This document shows, one piece after another, positions 23,667 through 35,100 of a stretch of DNA of 64,000 nucleotides. This DNA comes from Trichostrongylus colubriformis (taxonomy: Eukaryota > Nematoda > Chromadorea > Rhabditida > Trichostrongylidae). The first letter of the stretch is position 1; each line of letters starts with the position of its first letter. The DNA is taken from positions 56,438,873 to 56,502,872 of the forward strand of contig OZ022257.1 in assembly GCA_963978905.1 (NCBI GenBank). The letters are read 5' to 3'. Below the pieces are notes generated by a model. The model did no database searches. It was not told where the DNA came from and worked only from the letters and a program-made list of their open reading frames with translations. Made by a program: the position numbers and the translations under genes.

Positions 23667-26600
23667 TATTGGGATGATGAACTGTTGCGTGAATTTATGA
23701 TACCATTAAACGCACCGCATCCGCTGCAGAATGGGCAATCACCGTCGACGATGGTCTCATTCACCACTGATCACTTTAACCCCACAAACTCGTCATGGAA
23801 TAGTAATCAGGTATACTTTGCTCTTTGGTTCAAGTTTTTATTTATTCACTAGATTTTTACTACGTTGCACGCGACTTGAAGCGTCGTAGCAATGTGAGGG
23901 AGGGGCTTCCGAAACACCGTAAACCACATCTTAGCCTAACCCAACTAGCAGAGGTGAGAAGGGATTCAATACAGAGGAGTCAATGTGCGTGAGACTGCGT
24001 GAGTCCCAACTTTACTTTGAAAAGTACTGCATCTCGGATCAGCCACCTCTGCTATGGTTTACTGTATCAGGTTAAGAGCTTGGGAAAACGGAAGATAATG
24101 CGAGAAATATGCTATTTGCATCGCTTCCACTAGAGTTGCCTTCTATTGTTTTTCCTCCTGTCGAAGTCACTGTGTCTGAAAAACTCTATGAAAAGTTGGG
24201 AGCAGTGTAGTTCAACTCTTTTTCACACCTTTTTTATTAAACTCTTTCAAGTTCATTAATGGAGTAGGTGATGCTTCGACTGGTAACGGGATGTTTTTCG
24301 CTCTTTTTCTCAGTACCTATGCTTCTTTCGGCCTGAGCTTAGCCGTGAATGGTGGTTATTTTTTCCTAAATAAATTTCTGCCTAGTTATCGTTTTGCTCA
24401 GTACGGGAATCGAATCTTGAAGACTATGAGATTCCTCTTGCTGTAGTGGTTTGAGAATGAATCTGGAATGCTGATAATCTGCAATACATGAAAATATGTT
24501 TTTGAAACGACGCGTAAGCTAGGAGCCTTGCTTATTGATGTGCATTTTATGGCCACTTCAATTTCGCCAAGTTATATCACAGCATATACCTAAGTTTTGT
24601 TCTAATTTATGGTTATTCTCGGACCGATTTGGTGGGTAACTCCTATATTTTCAGGAAATTGCCCGTTTGCTATACTCGGCCCCAAGTCATCCGGAATGGA
24701 TAACACAACAAGTGGCCATTCGACCTCAAACAGGGTACTTAATCTTTCGGTTCCGCTGTTTTCTCTTCGTGTCATGTTGTTTTGCTCTCCGTCTCGTCGT
24801 CCACATGGGCAATTTTTCAGTGCGCAGTACATGTTTTGCCGTTTTGATGGTAATTGGTTCAAGATGGATGGTTACGAGTGGAAGAAACGCCGCGAAGGAA
24901 AGCTTATACGTGAGGACCACATGAAGTTGAAGGTAATAGGAAGCATCGAGCTGATGGAGAATCGAATTTTTCTCACCTTGCAATATGCCTTTTTTTGAAA
25001 TAGGCAGGTGCATAATGAGGTGAATGAAGATTACGAAGAATTAGTCCATGAAATCTAAAAAGATACTGTAGATCGTTGATGGAGTGCATATTCGGCTCGT
25101 GCTGACTTGCTCCTTAATATTTGCTGCAATTAACTACATTGCGTTTCTCGTTTCACAAAATTTTGGATCGTCGCGGTGAATTCGGCTAGGAAGGCGTCAG
25201 TCCCTGCTAATTTCTTCATGTTCATTTTCCATGAAGTCCAGAGAGATTCGTCGTAGACGATATACATTCAAAGACAATCTGCAAGTCTTCTTGTGAAATT
25301 TCGAAGCCTTTCAGCGGGAGCCAGTTAACATAATACTTTGAAAGGTGATCCAAGAAGTGAAGGCTCTGCTTTTTTGGTCCGTTGCAGGTGAACAAACAAG
25401 AAATCCTGTCTGCGAATTATGCTCATTCATCGGTCGTCCCAACATTCCATAGAAGGGTCTATTGGTTAACCAACGTAAGTGGCTTACAAGTTCTGATTTT
25501 TTTTTATTTTTAGAATATTTGTTATTTCATAGTTTATATATTATCTAGTCGCTGTCAAATATTGTGTTTGAACATTCATTGTTGGGACTGTGTACTGTGT
25601 GCATTTTAATGTTTCGAAAGAGGTGCTAACATATTAGGTTGGCAACTACCCTAAAGTCTGATAAGTCCGCCCGCACGCGGTGTCGCGCGCCGCAGAGACG
25701 AACGCGGGCGCAGTCTTCAATGAACACAGGATCGCGATGCACCCATTGTTATTATTACGACAGGATTGTAGAACTGTTTATTCAACTTCATTTCCAATAT
25801 CTGAAAATACCACGTGTCAAAATCTTTTCAACCCATGTAACAATGATCATTCATCTTAAATCCTCTACGCAATCTCCATTTCATCGTCACAAACATTCAT
25901 GGCATCGCAAACTGAAGCAGCTGCCTCTTCGTAGCTCCGCTCTACGTGGATTTATCGATGAAATCTTACAACAATTTTATTATTCCTCCCTGATACTGAT
26001 GATCATACGTTGTTCAGGCATTTCAAGGAGCTCCATGACTAGAAGGAGGGCTTACATCAGGTCCAAAAACTAAACGCGGCAAGCAGGTGCGCGGTTAGCA
26101 GGGGAAGCATAAGGTGAAAGACGCATATCTCGAGGCTTTGTACACCATTATCATAACAGGAATGTGGGAAAGTTTTTACTCAACCGCTATTTCTTCGCCA
26201 AAACCATCGTTGCATTGGTACCCCCGTTGAACAACGATTCTCCTCTCATTCGTTCCTCTGCCCTCTGCCAACTGTGAATTTTCCGTGTCCAACTTTCGTA
26301 CGACCCCAACTTTTCTTGCTACTCGCTTTTATCCATTCGAGCCCGCGCATGCTCTGCGATCGGCAGCCTCGTGGGACCGCCCCGCCCGATGGAGCGTCGC
26401 GACTGCAGCTCATATATGGGCTACGTGGGCTGTTGCGGCCGATTTTTGGGAAGTGCTCTTATTTTTGCAAGGAACGCGGACGGCAGGCAAAAATCTATGG
26501 TTTACGAAATCTTAAACTATGTTGCGATCTCGTGCACTTTCTGCTTCTGTCTGCACCCTGTCCAATCTCCCCCATCCATTTGTAGTTTGGTAGGATGGGT

Positions 26601-29163
26601 AGAGATGCAGGACCTAGATTCCTGATCGATCAGAGTACGCATTTAGCCTTCTCCAGTGACCCAGCACAATGGAATCTTCTGAAGAACACCTGGTGGATGA
26701 TTTCTACCACCTTCTTATCGAATTGGACGAAGGGACCGAAATACAGGATGAGTCCGCTGGTGAATCGCTTCTCCCTGATTACAAGTCCGGCTCCGGATAT
26801 GATTGAGGAATGGTAAACACCTGGTCCAGCACTGCTACCATTCACGACCGATGGATTTTCATTGGAGTGGGCCCGCTACTCATGGTTCAATTGCAGTGAT
26901 TGAGCCTGTGGATGATCTCATTGTCAAGGAAGCAATTAGATAGGGGAAACAGAAGACCGAAAAGAGAGCAGCAACTTAAAAAGAGATGACAGAAGTCGAG
27001 ATGAGAGTTTTTGGGGATTTGTCTCTAGATGGGACTAGTGAATTTGCCGCGTCTTCATGATTACTGGACCCATAAACCAGCTTTAGGCGGACCTTTGCAC
27101 GTTGGACACGTAATGGTTACACGGGGTTTTATGAAGTTTCTCACCTGCTAGAGTTTCATAGGACAACTTTTTGTGAACCTATTTGTAAAACTAGATAATC
27201 ATCATCAGCTTTGAGAAGTTTTTTCTATGCTAGCTGTATTCCTTTGAAAATGTTGCGAGGACAATATATTTTCGTGTCCAAAAACGAAGGCTTAGTCATT
27301 GAGCCCAGCTCAACATGTAATAAACAAAGCTTGTTCAACAAACGCAACTAAAAAGAAAAAAACCGTTTGATTACTGCAGCCCACATGTGGGCTGCTTGGT
27401 CCCACGCGGCCGACAAACTGCAGCCCACATATGGACTGCATGGTGTCGAATGGGTTAACAAATACAATATACAATACAATATAAACTCTCTCTTCATCGC
27501 TGGCTCTTTGAAGACTGCGGGCGCCTGTGCCGCGCGCGACGCCGCGTGCGGGCGGACTTATCTATCAGACTTTAGAGTAATAATTGCGGATTTTTAAATA
27601 CTGCTTTTTCCCTCAAAACTGCTTTCCACAAAATTTCTTCTGTACATATATATGTAGTACAAGTTCACATGCATCTATAGGTATTGTTGACTTCCATCTC
27701 CCGGATAACCCTTTTCGCCAAAATAAAAATATCAAAAGTCACTTCATTTTCAATTCCAATTTTTTTCTTTGAATGGCCTTAGACAGGGAAAGGGAAAGGT
27801 GATAATCCCATGGAGAAAGATCAGAACTATAAGGCAGCAATTTTATCCAAGCTCGAGAATTTTTTGAAAAAAATTTTAAAAAATTTTTACCACTATTGAA
27901 AAAATGACTCGCCAAAAAATTCTCGAGCTTGGATAAAAATTGCTGCCCCATCCACCTCATAGCCCTGATCTTGCTCCATCGGATTATCACCTTTTCCTTT
28001 CCCTGTCTAACGCCATTCAAAGAAAAATCTTTTTATAATTTTTGTGTTGGAAATGAGGTAGACCGTTGATATGTTTATTTTGCCGAAAAGGGTTATCTGG
28101 GAGATGGAAAACAATAATACCTATATATGCGTGTGGACTTGTACTACATGTGTATGAGAGAAGAGAGAAGCTGGACAGCGGTTTGGAGGGAAAAAGCAGT
28201 ATTTGAAAATCCGCAATTACTTAGTTGCCAACCTAATAGATGATGCAGGGTTGTGCCATATTGTTATATATACATGTTTATGAGCTCACTGACGCACTGG
28301 TGAAATCTAGTCACATCCCTTTCTTAGAAACTTCATTGCTTCCTGAGGGGTGCAATGTCATAGTTTTTTTTGTTTGTAGTTTCAAAACATGTCTTTCAAC
28401 TCCTTGTGTCTGTGGTCTGGTACATTGTAGCTCTTTGTAGGTGGTGCCTGAACATTTTTTGCTTTCAAACTCAAACTCTAGTCGCATAAGGAATATCATC
28501 ATCGCGTGTCTTCAATCTCTTACTCCTTCTTACTGACGGTGTTATCTGATTATAATGTGGCCGCAACTCTTAGGCCGCGCTCATACTTTGCGCAGCTGCG
28601 TTAGTTGACCCCGGCACCGGCGTCAACTAACGCAGCTGCGCAAAGTATGACCGCGGCCTTATTGGCCATGCTGTGATGGCATTTGCGCATTGACTTAGCA
28701 GTGAAAGTGACTATGGATAGGAGTACTATCAGTAATCAATGGTTTTTCTCATCATTTTCGTTGGTCTAGCCAGAAATCGCAAGCGTACGTGCGTTAATGG
28801 GCACGCGATCGAATCATGATTCCCTCCCCTTGATTTTCATGCCACTCCTAATCGAATTAGGTTGTTCTGTCGTGTGACAGTGCCTGCGCACGAAAGAAGT
28901 TAAGGGAGTTTCATACGAATAGGGATAGACCTTCACTCAATAGTTTAGATTTGAATGGTGTATGGTGATTATATTTCCATATAAATTTTGATAGTTGTAC
29001 TTTCTTTGATTATTCCAGAACCCTGATTACGCCCTTGTACATTACCTCAATACGGAAACTGAACCCAATATAAAGAGCATCATGGACAAGATTTTGGCAT
29101 GTATAAAGTTGAACAGTTTGAATCTCGGCCAACAACAGCTACTGGATCAGATCTCACCAATAT
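23667..29163 (+). CDS. camt-1: camt-1 exons 1-5: CG-1 DNA-binding domain
   Basis: Exons: 23667-23810, 24655-24734, 24821-24932, 25388-25474, 29019-29163. Exon 1 begins after ATTTGCAG with Tyr-Trp-Asp-Asp and ends SSWNSNQ. Exon 2 continues EIARLLYSAPSHPEW, matching the conserved WNTNEEIA start of CG-1. Exon 3 gives DGYEWKKRREGK followed by REDHMKLKV, the hallmark of the domain, with basic residues that may serve for DNA contact or nuclear import. Exon 4 gives HSSVVPTFHRRVYWL, and exon 5 gives NPDYALVHYLN. All core CG-1 motifs are intact. An in-frame ATG at 23697 inside exon 1 is an alternative start if this exon is trans-spliced. The 3.5-kb intron 4 (25475-29018) holds the nested transposon and a hairpin MITE. 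Confidence 0.95.
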
Positions 29164-32100
29164 GTAAGTTCGAAAGCATTCTATTTGTCTTTAATGTTTT
29201 CCGTCTCTCTATTTCCGTTTCTCTCTTATTACCGGATTTTTTTCCAAGTTTACCACCTTTTGCCCGTGCCCACATACATGCAGTTCTACCACGTGGGATT
29301 TCATTTGACACTGTAATTCGAATTGAAATATTTTGAACTGTGTAAATCGGTGGTTCATCGTTGAGGCTGCTATTCGACCATGAAATTCCAATGATTGAGA
29401 AAAAATTGCCGAATGTTGAATTTATAGCCTGTTTACTTATATGGCATTTACTTGTGATACAGGCGCCATTGGACGCACACATTTTTCTCCCTAGCTTTTC
29501 AAAACCTGTTAAACATGCAGGGTTATTCAGCGCTCTTATCGCGAACATGAAATTCTTTCTTAGCGTCGACGCCGTTAGGCCGCTTTCATACTTTGCGCAC
29601 CGACGCCGTCACGCGCGTGACGGCGTCGGTGCGCAAAGTATGAAAGCGGCCTTTAGGGTCGATTTGTCAGACAGCGACCGAACTTGATGCAGCGCCGTTA
29701 CCAAAACCCACTGCGGTTTTCTTGAACAGGGCAATCAACATCCGCTTCATTTACATTTAAAACTAATCAGGGGAAGTGGGGCACTAGGCGGATCCGGTCA
29801 ACGGGGGAGTGACACGGAATAACCTTTACGGGGAAATTTCGGCAAAGTTTTCTGTCGCCTTGTGTGACCATTTCTAATCAAACTGCTCTGAAAAGTCCTA
29901 GTATGTGACCTAACTGCTGCTGTACGTGCCATGTTATATAGAAGCTGAGCGGCTATCGACTTCAAGTTGCAATATGCCGCAGCTAAGGTTCACAGTTAAC
30001 TAGCGCAGAGCGATCTGGGCGATTAGGTGCAAAGCTTAAGATACAGTAGCGCTCAAAAGTCTTCGGCCAAAACTTTTCTGTCATCACTTTTTTTCTACTT
30101 GACCAAATTTGACAAAATTTTAATATGTGATGCCTGAACCTATTGTCAACATTTCCTTTTGCTTGAGCGCCGCTTGCCACTTTTCATGATTTTTTACAAG
30201 AATTTACTACAAGACCACCCAAAAAAAGTAAGAGGCGTGTTCAAGAGAAACGGCTTTCTATACCAAAACAAAAAGAGCAAGCCTCAGAGAACATTAATAT
30301 TTTGTAGAAAGACCACGACTTTTGATGACAGCGGCACAGCGTGACGGCATATCGATGGCATGCCAAAATTAAAAAATTTCATATAACCACGTAAACTACA
30401 CCGTTGCGCGCCAAAATAGTATGTTGAGTATGCAGTGTCTCGAAGTACAACATACTAAAATTTCTCTTAAATCGGTGCAGTTGCAAAAAAGTTACAAGTG
30501 AAAAAACCCAAGCGAAAGACCATTTCGCCGAAGACTTTTGAGCGCTACTGTAAGTACTGCATGGACAACCAAGCGATCAGTCAGTAATGGACAAGTATTT
30601 TTTTCCGTATGATCACCTGAATCCCGAATTTTGAACAATGTTCAAACGTGCGTTAAAGCAGAACTTCACCATTTTGCTTTTTTTTTCACGTACTGTAACA
30701 AAATATACTGGTTGGACGCTAGTACGAGACTGACTGCACACTTTATTGGAAAAATTGTCAATCTATGCTCTTCATCTGACGACCTTGTGTAGTTATGGCT
30801 CTACTTCTATATTTGAGCGTTTCAGATGCGAATATGTTAAGCCAACAAGAAATTGCTCGTATGTGTGAAAAACTGGGCAACGTCTTGCGGTGTTCTCCAT
30901 CTGGTAACAACGAGATCCATGATGGATGGGTAAGCAATAGGCATGCACTCTTTCATTTTGCGATTTGGGCCTCTTTCATCGTCGGAAATCACATGGTTTT
31001 GTAACATTTTTTTTTGAGAAATCGAATAATAGTAGTCGTTGATTTCACCCGCAACAACCCGAGCAGTCCACATTGTCGGGAGGTGCCAAGTTTGGTAGTG
31101 CACCATTTCTCAACTTTTTTCGACCATATGCTGTATTCCAAATGTTCTGCTGCTATTCACCTGTAGCATGAGACAGTTTTGCTGTACCAAATATACTGTA
31201 TTGTCAGGAGGCTGATTACAGAATCTCAGAATCATGAGACTCATTTTCCTTTTTTTAGCAGACGCAGTTAGGAACCCATGCGGCGGTGGCAACCCCGCAG
31301 AGTCAATCCATGTCGAATCACGGGTTGTCGCATCAGCTGGAAAGACGGAACTCGTGCAGCTCAGCCTTTCGTCCTGGTCTGTCGTCATTAATTCTACGAA
31401 GGCAACCGTCAACATTCAGTGACTCGGTAGACGTTACTTATGGGGGTAAGTCTCATGGCCTGAAATGGCTATATGTTGTGTGAATCCGGCCTGAAATGTG
31501 AAATTGCCTGATTGTCACAGGTGCCTCAGCATTGAACAATACGATAGACGGAACCCCAATGAAGGAGACTGTCACCGGATATTCAGCTGATGGGCGCTCG
31601 CATTCTGGAGAAACCCATCGTAGCAGCAACCAGGATGAGGACATGGTAATTCATAATTTTAGATCATGATTGAAAGTGATTTGCGCTTTCTGACTTAAGC
31701 TGGAGATGTCGAATTCTTTACGTAATGAATGTTTACATTCCCTAACACTCAGAGGGTCATATTGATGGAAAATTGGAAACAAGTGTGTGCAGTTCACTGT
31801 GTTCGGATTGCATTTGTTGATTGTTGCTGTGGCGAAGTAGGGGCATCTGAATTATACGCACTCCATAAAGTATGAAAAAGAAGGGTTCGAGGTTTTCGAG
31901 TTTTCATGTGGGGTGAACCTTCTCTCTCTCCCCAATTCTGGGCTGCGCACTTAAACATTATGGTTTAAAGGAAGTAGTATATACAATAATTCGAAGATGG
32001 TTTGCATTTGAAGTTCCAACCTCAGCTGCATACATCGAACTTGCTTTGAAAACTTTGATCTGGTTTGCCTCAAAGATGCTTCAAAAAATAGCGTAGTTCC

Positions 32101-35100
32101 TTCTTTTCAGTCGATAAGCCTTCAACCGTCACAGCCTGCTTCGCATTCGTCGCACGTGCAGGATAATCAGCCGTCCACTTGTCTAACAGCGATCACAGAT
32201 ATCACGCCAAATAGTGGATGTGTGAGGGTTCGTGCCTTTTTCACACAACTTGACTGTAAATGTTGATTGTTTAATGTTGGTTTTATTAGTGATATGACCT
32301 GAAAGCGTCCCGGTTGCGGTGCGACACTCTTCTTTCTCTTTTCGCCATTATGTTGCATGCAATTTTGACCTTGTCGTACGGTCGTTGCTTCTTCCATTTT
32401 TGGGCCCACTGTATAATGTAGCCTTAGTACTACTCATAAGACGGCTAATCTTTTCTACCTGCCCTTTACAGGTCTTATAACCCAAGTTCATGGAAGTAGA
32501 ATCCGTGAAGCCCTTTCTTGTCAGAGCTCGAGGAATCTTTTCCCACTGGCTCATAATTTTTTGTAGAATTCTTCTGAAGAGCCTTTCTACTTCACCGGAA
32601 AAGCGTCACAGAAATTGATGATTCTCGGGACGCTCCTCCGTATGGAACGTTCTGCATTTAGTGGGAACGCGCATTCGGTCGAAAAACTCTGCTGGTTAGA
32701 GGATGCAATGACACGTGCATAGCACTCCAGCGAGAGGTTCTGTCACCTCAAATTCGTAGTAATAGGAAAGGAAACTGGAGCGCGAGAGCAGCTGTCGTAT
32801 GACTGCGTCGCAGAGTAAGAATGCAACCTCATTTATCTCGTTTATAGGGTGGCATGAAAGTGTTGGTGGTAGGTGGATGGTACATGAAAGGTCACGATTA
32901 TACTGTAATGTTCGGTGAGCGACGAATACCAGCAAGACTGATACAAGTCGGAGTGCTTTCTGTGATTGTACCTCCAGGTTAGTTTTGAAATTTTTTTGAC
33001 GCGTCTCCTTGTTCACGTTCAGACATGTGACTTTGATGAACCATACGGTACATTCGATAATATTCTTTCTGTGAAATGCTTTTTGAAATGCGAATTGAAT
33101 GCGTATTTGTTATGCTCTTTACTGAAATTCTTTGTTTTTTACAATTTTAGCTTCCATTAGTGGTGTTGTCCCGGTTCGAGTCTTATGCAACGGACAAGTA
33201 ATATCCTCCAGTGGTGAATTCACGTATGAAGAGGAGCAAGATGAACTGACAGCCTCAGCACTTCGACAGTGCATGGTCGACCGTCTTCAAATAGTGGTGC
33301 ACGCTTTTGGAGCGATGGACAAACTAGACGTGGGGCTCGCTCTTTCTCAAATGAAACCCTCACGTTGCTCCTCCTGTTTCGAATATTAAGAGCATATTGT
33401 TGCAGTGGGTGGCTTCTATCGATGAAGACTCTGTTCTGTCATTGCTGCGAAGTCTGACTGGACGACGTCTATCGTTACCGTCACTTCTCTCTGCTCATCC
33501 AACATTGCCGTCGAGGACGATTCTACATATTGCTGCCGCTCTAGATTACCATAGGGTTATAGAGTATGTGCTGGCGTGGAGGTGAGGGACTGTTTTGAAT
33601 GACTTATGTTCCTGTTTGTAGTGCTCCAACTTACTGTTACACTTCGCGATCACTCGTACACCTTTTAGCTGTTCGAGTCCATCTATTAGGTTTTGCCAAA
33701 AATTTTGTAGGATTTCTCTAAAAACATCAATAGCTCCTTTTTACTTCGACACAGACCCAGGTGGTTCAGAAACATGGTAGAACGTTCTCTAAGCTTTTTA
33801 GCAAAGTATACATCGATAGGCCAGATTCCATGGAGAAAGCCACAATGCCCGTAGTCGATACCCATCCAACACGCGGTGTCATCTCCTGTGAGTGGTCTCG
33901 CGCACCAAATCGACGGAAGCTTGAGACTTCATCAACGCTGCACTGGACAAGGGATGTGTGAGCTACGAGCCCGCGCGCCGCCGGTTCATCACCTTCAGCA
34001 ACGGCGAAATGGACATGGAAGGCAATCACGCACAGGGCTGTGCTCCTTTGGGACGCGGCAATCACGCACAGGGCTGTGCTACTTTGGGACGCGGAAGGAA
34101 TGCTCTTCCACAAGGTGCTGGTACAAGGCGAGGCAATCTTCAACTCTTAGAGCCCAAAGTTCTGGGAGAAGGGAATCAGCGATCTACCTTCGTGGTGGCA
34201 GAATGTTTTCGATAGCAATGGTGAATACGTTCTTGCCTATTGTTGGAAGAAAAATAATTCAAAGTGATAATCGAAAAAAAAATCCTACAGGACTTTTGGT
34301 ACAACGTAATAGTATTTTGAGCGTAGATACTCGGAAACTTCAGATTGACGCACTTTGACCACTCTTGGCTACGCAGTGATATAAACTATTTCCAGACGCA
34401 ATCTCCCGTTCAGTCGTGAGTTTGACCCATTGGCTCGTGATGGTGAAGGTCGAACACCTCTTCATATAGCTGTGGCTGCAGGCCATGTAGCCTCTGCAAG
34501 GTGTGCTTTCCTTTTATCTCACTAATCAGTTTTGTGACATTTTGAATTAATCGGTCTCACAAATGCAGCCGAGTGCATCGCCGTGACATACAGCGACTGT
34601 ACATGGATGTATTGCAGAGTACTGGTGCGTGCTTGTCGAACAACAGTTGATGTACTCGATGATCGTGGAAGAACTCCGTGTGATTTGAGTTGTGATGAGC
34701 AAATGATGCGACTCACGGCTCGTACAAACGATCGTGATGTCGATGAGCAGCGAGCTCTTCCCAAAAGTGAGTTGTTGTATTTTTCAGTGTCAAAAGCTGC
34801 TCGCGACTATATTGCTTTTACTATGGAAGGGTAATAAGGTCCATTCAGACGCCGAGGATGTTGAACATGTGACGTCAACGGCCTTATGGGTGCTTACGAA
34901 TGGCGAGACAGTCACTGATGAGCATCTGCTCAGGGATAGGCATCCAACCGAGGTTGAGGTCAGTATCGGAGGTTCTTTGAGCTTTTGTAGTTTTCTTGAA
35001 TATCTGAATTTACCGAACAATGGCTGCAGATCAGGAGCGCTCGCTCAGTTACCTTCAGTTTGCTGATTTCAGCTTTATAAGTCCTAAAAAGTTGTCTTTG

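Larger units (their letters stand above)
25634..28236. mobile_element. Palindromic mariner derivative hosting two nested insertions
   Basis: Outer TIRs TTAGGTTGGCAACTA (left, 25634) and its complement at 28231-28236 are flanked by TA at 25632-25633 and 28237-28238. The TIR type matches the mariner remnant at 4553-5066. With the insert (25648-27577) removed, the rest is a near-palindrome: the arm at about 27581-27885 is mirrored by about 27905-28236. Both arms read outward from the centre as the same piece of a mariner transposase C-terminal part (PYSSDLSPWDYHL, then SLSKAIQRKK). So two element ends with C-terminal coding sequence are joined head to head. It sits inside camt-1 intron 4. Confidence 0.85.

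Noticed and set aside
33876..34358. Large open frame in camt-1 intron 12 as a coding exon
   Set aside because: It overlaps a mariner remnant with TIRs and TA duplications, and transposase signatures are in other frames.
34569..34617. Start of camt-1 exon 14 at AAATGCAG (34569)
   Set aside because: It puts the ankyrin sequence in the wrong frame and gives a stop; the later ATTGCAG acceptor at 34618 restores the repeat.
34767..34787. A 21-base intron or in-frame read-through after exon 14
   Set aside because: Too short for an intron, and reading through ends at a stop; the 82-base intron to 34848 keeps the frame open.
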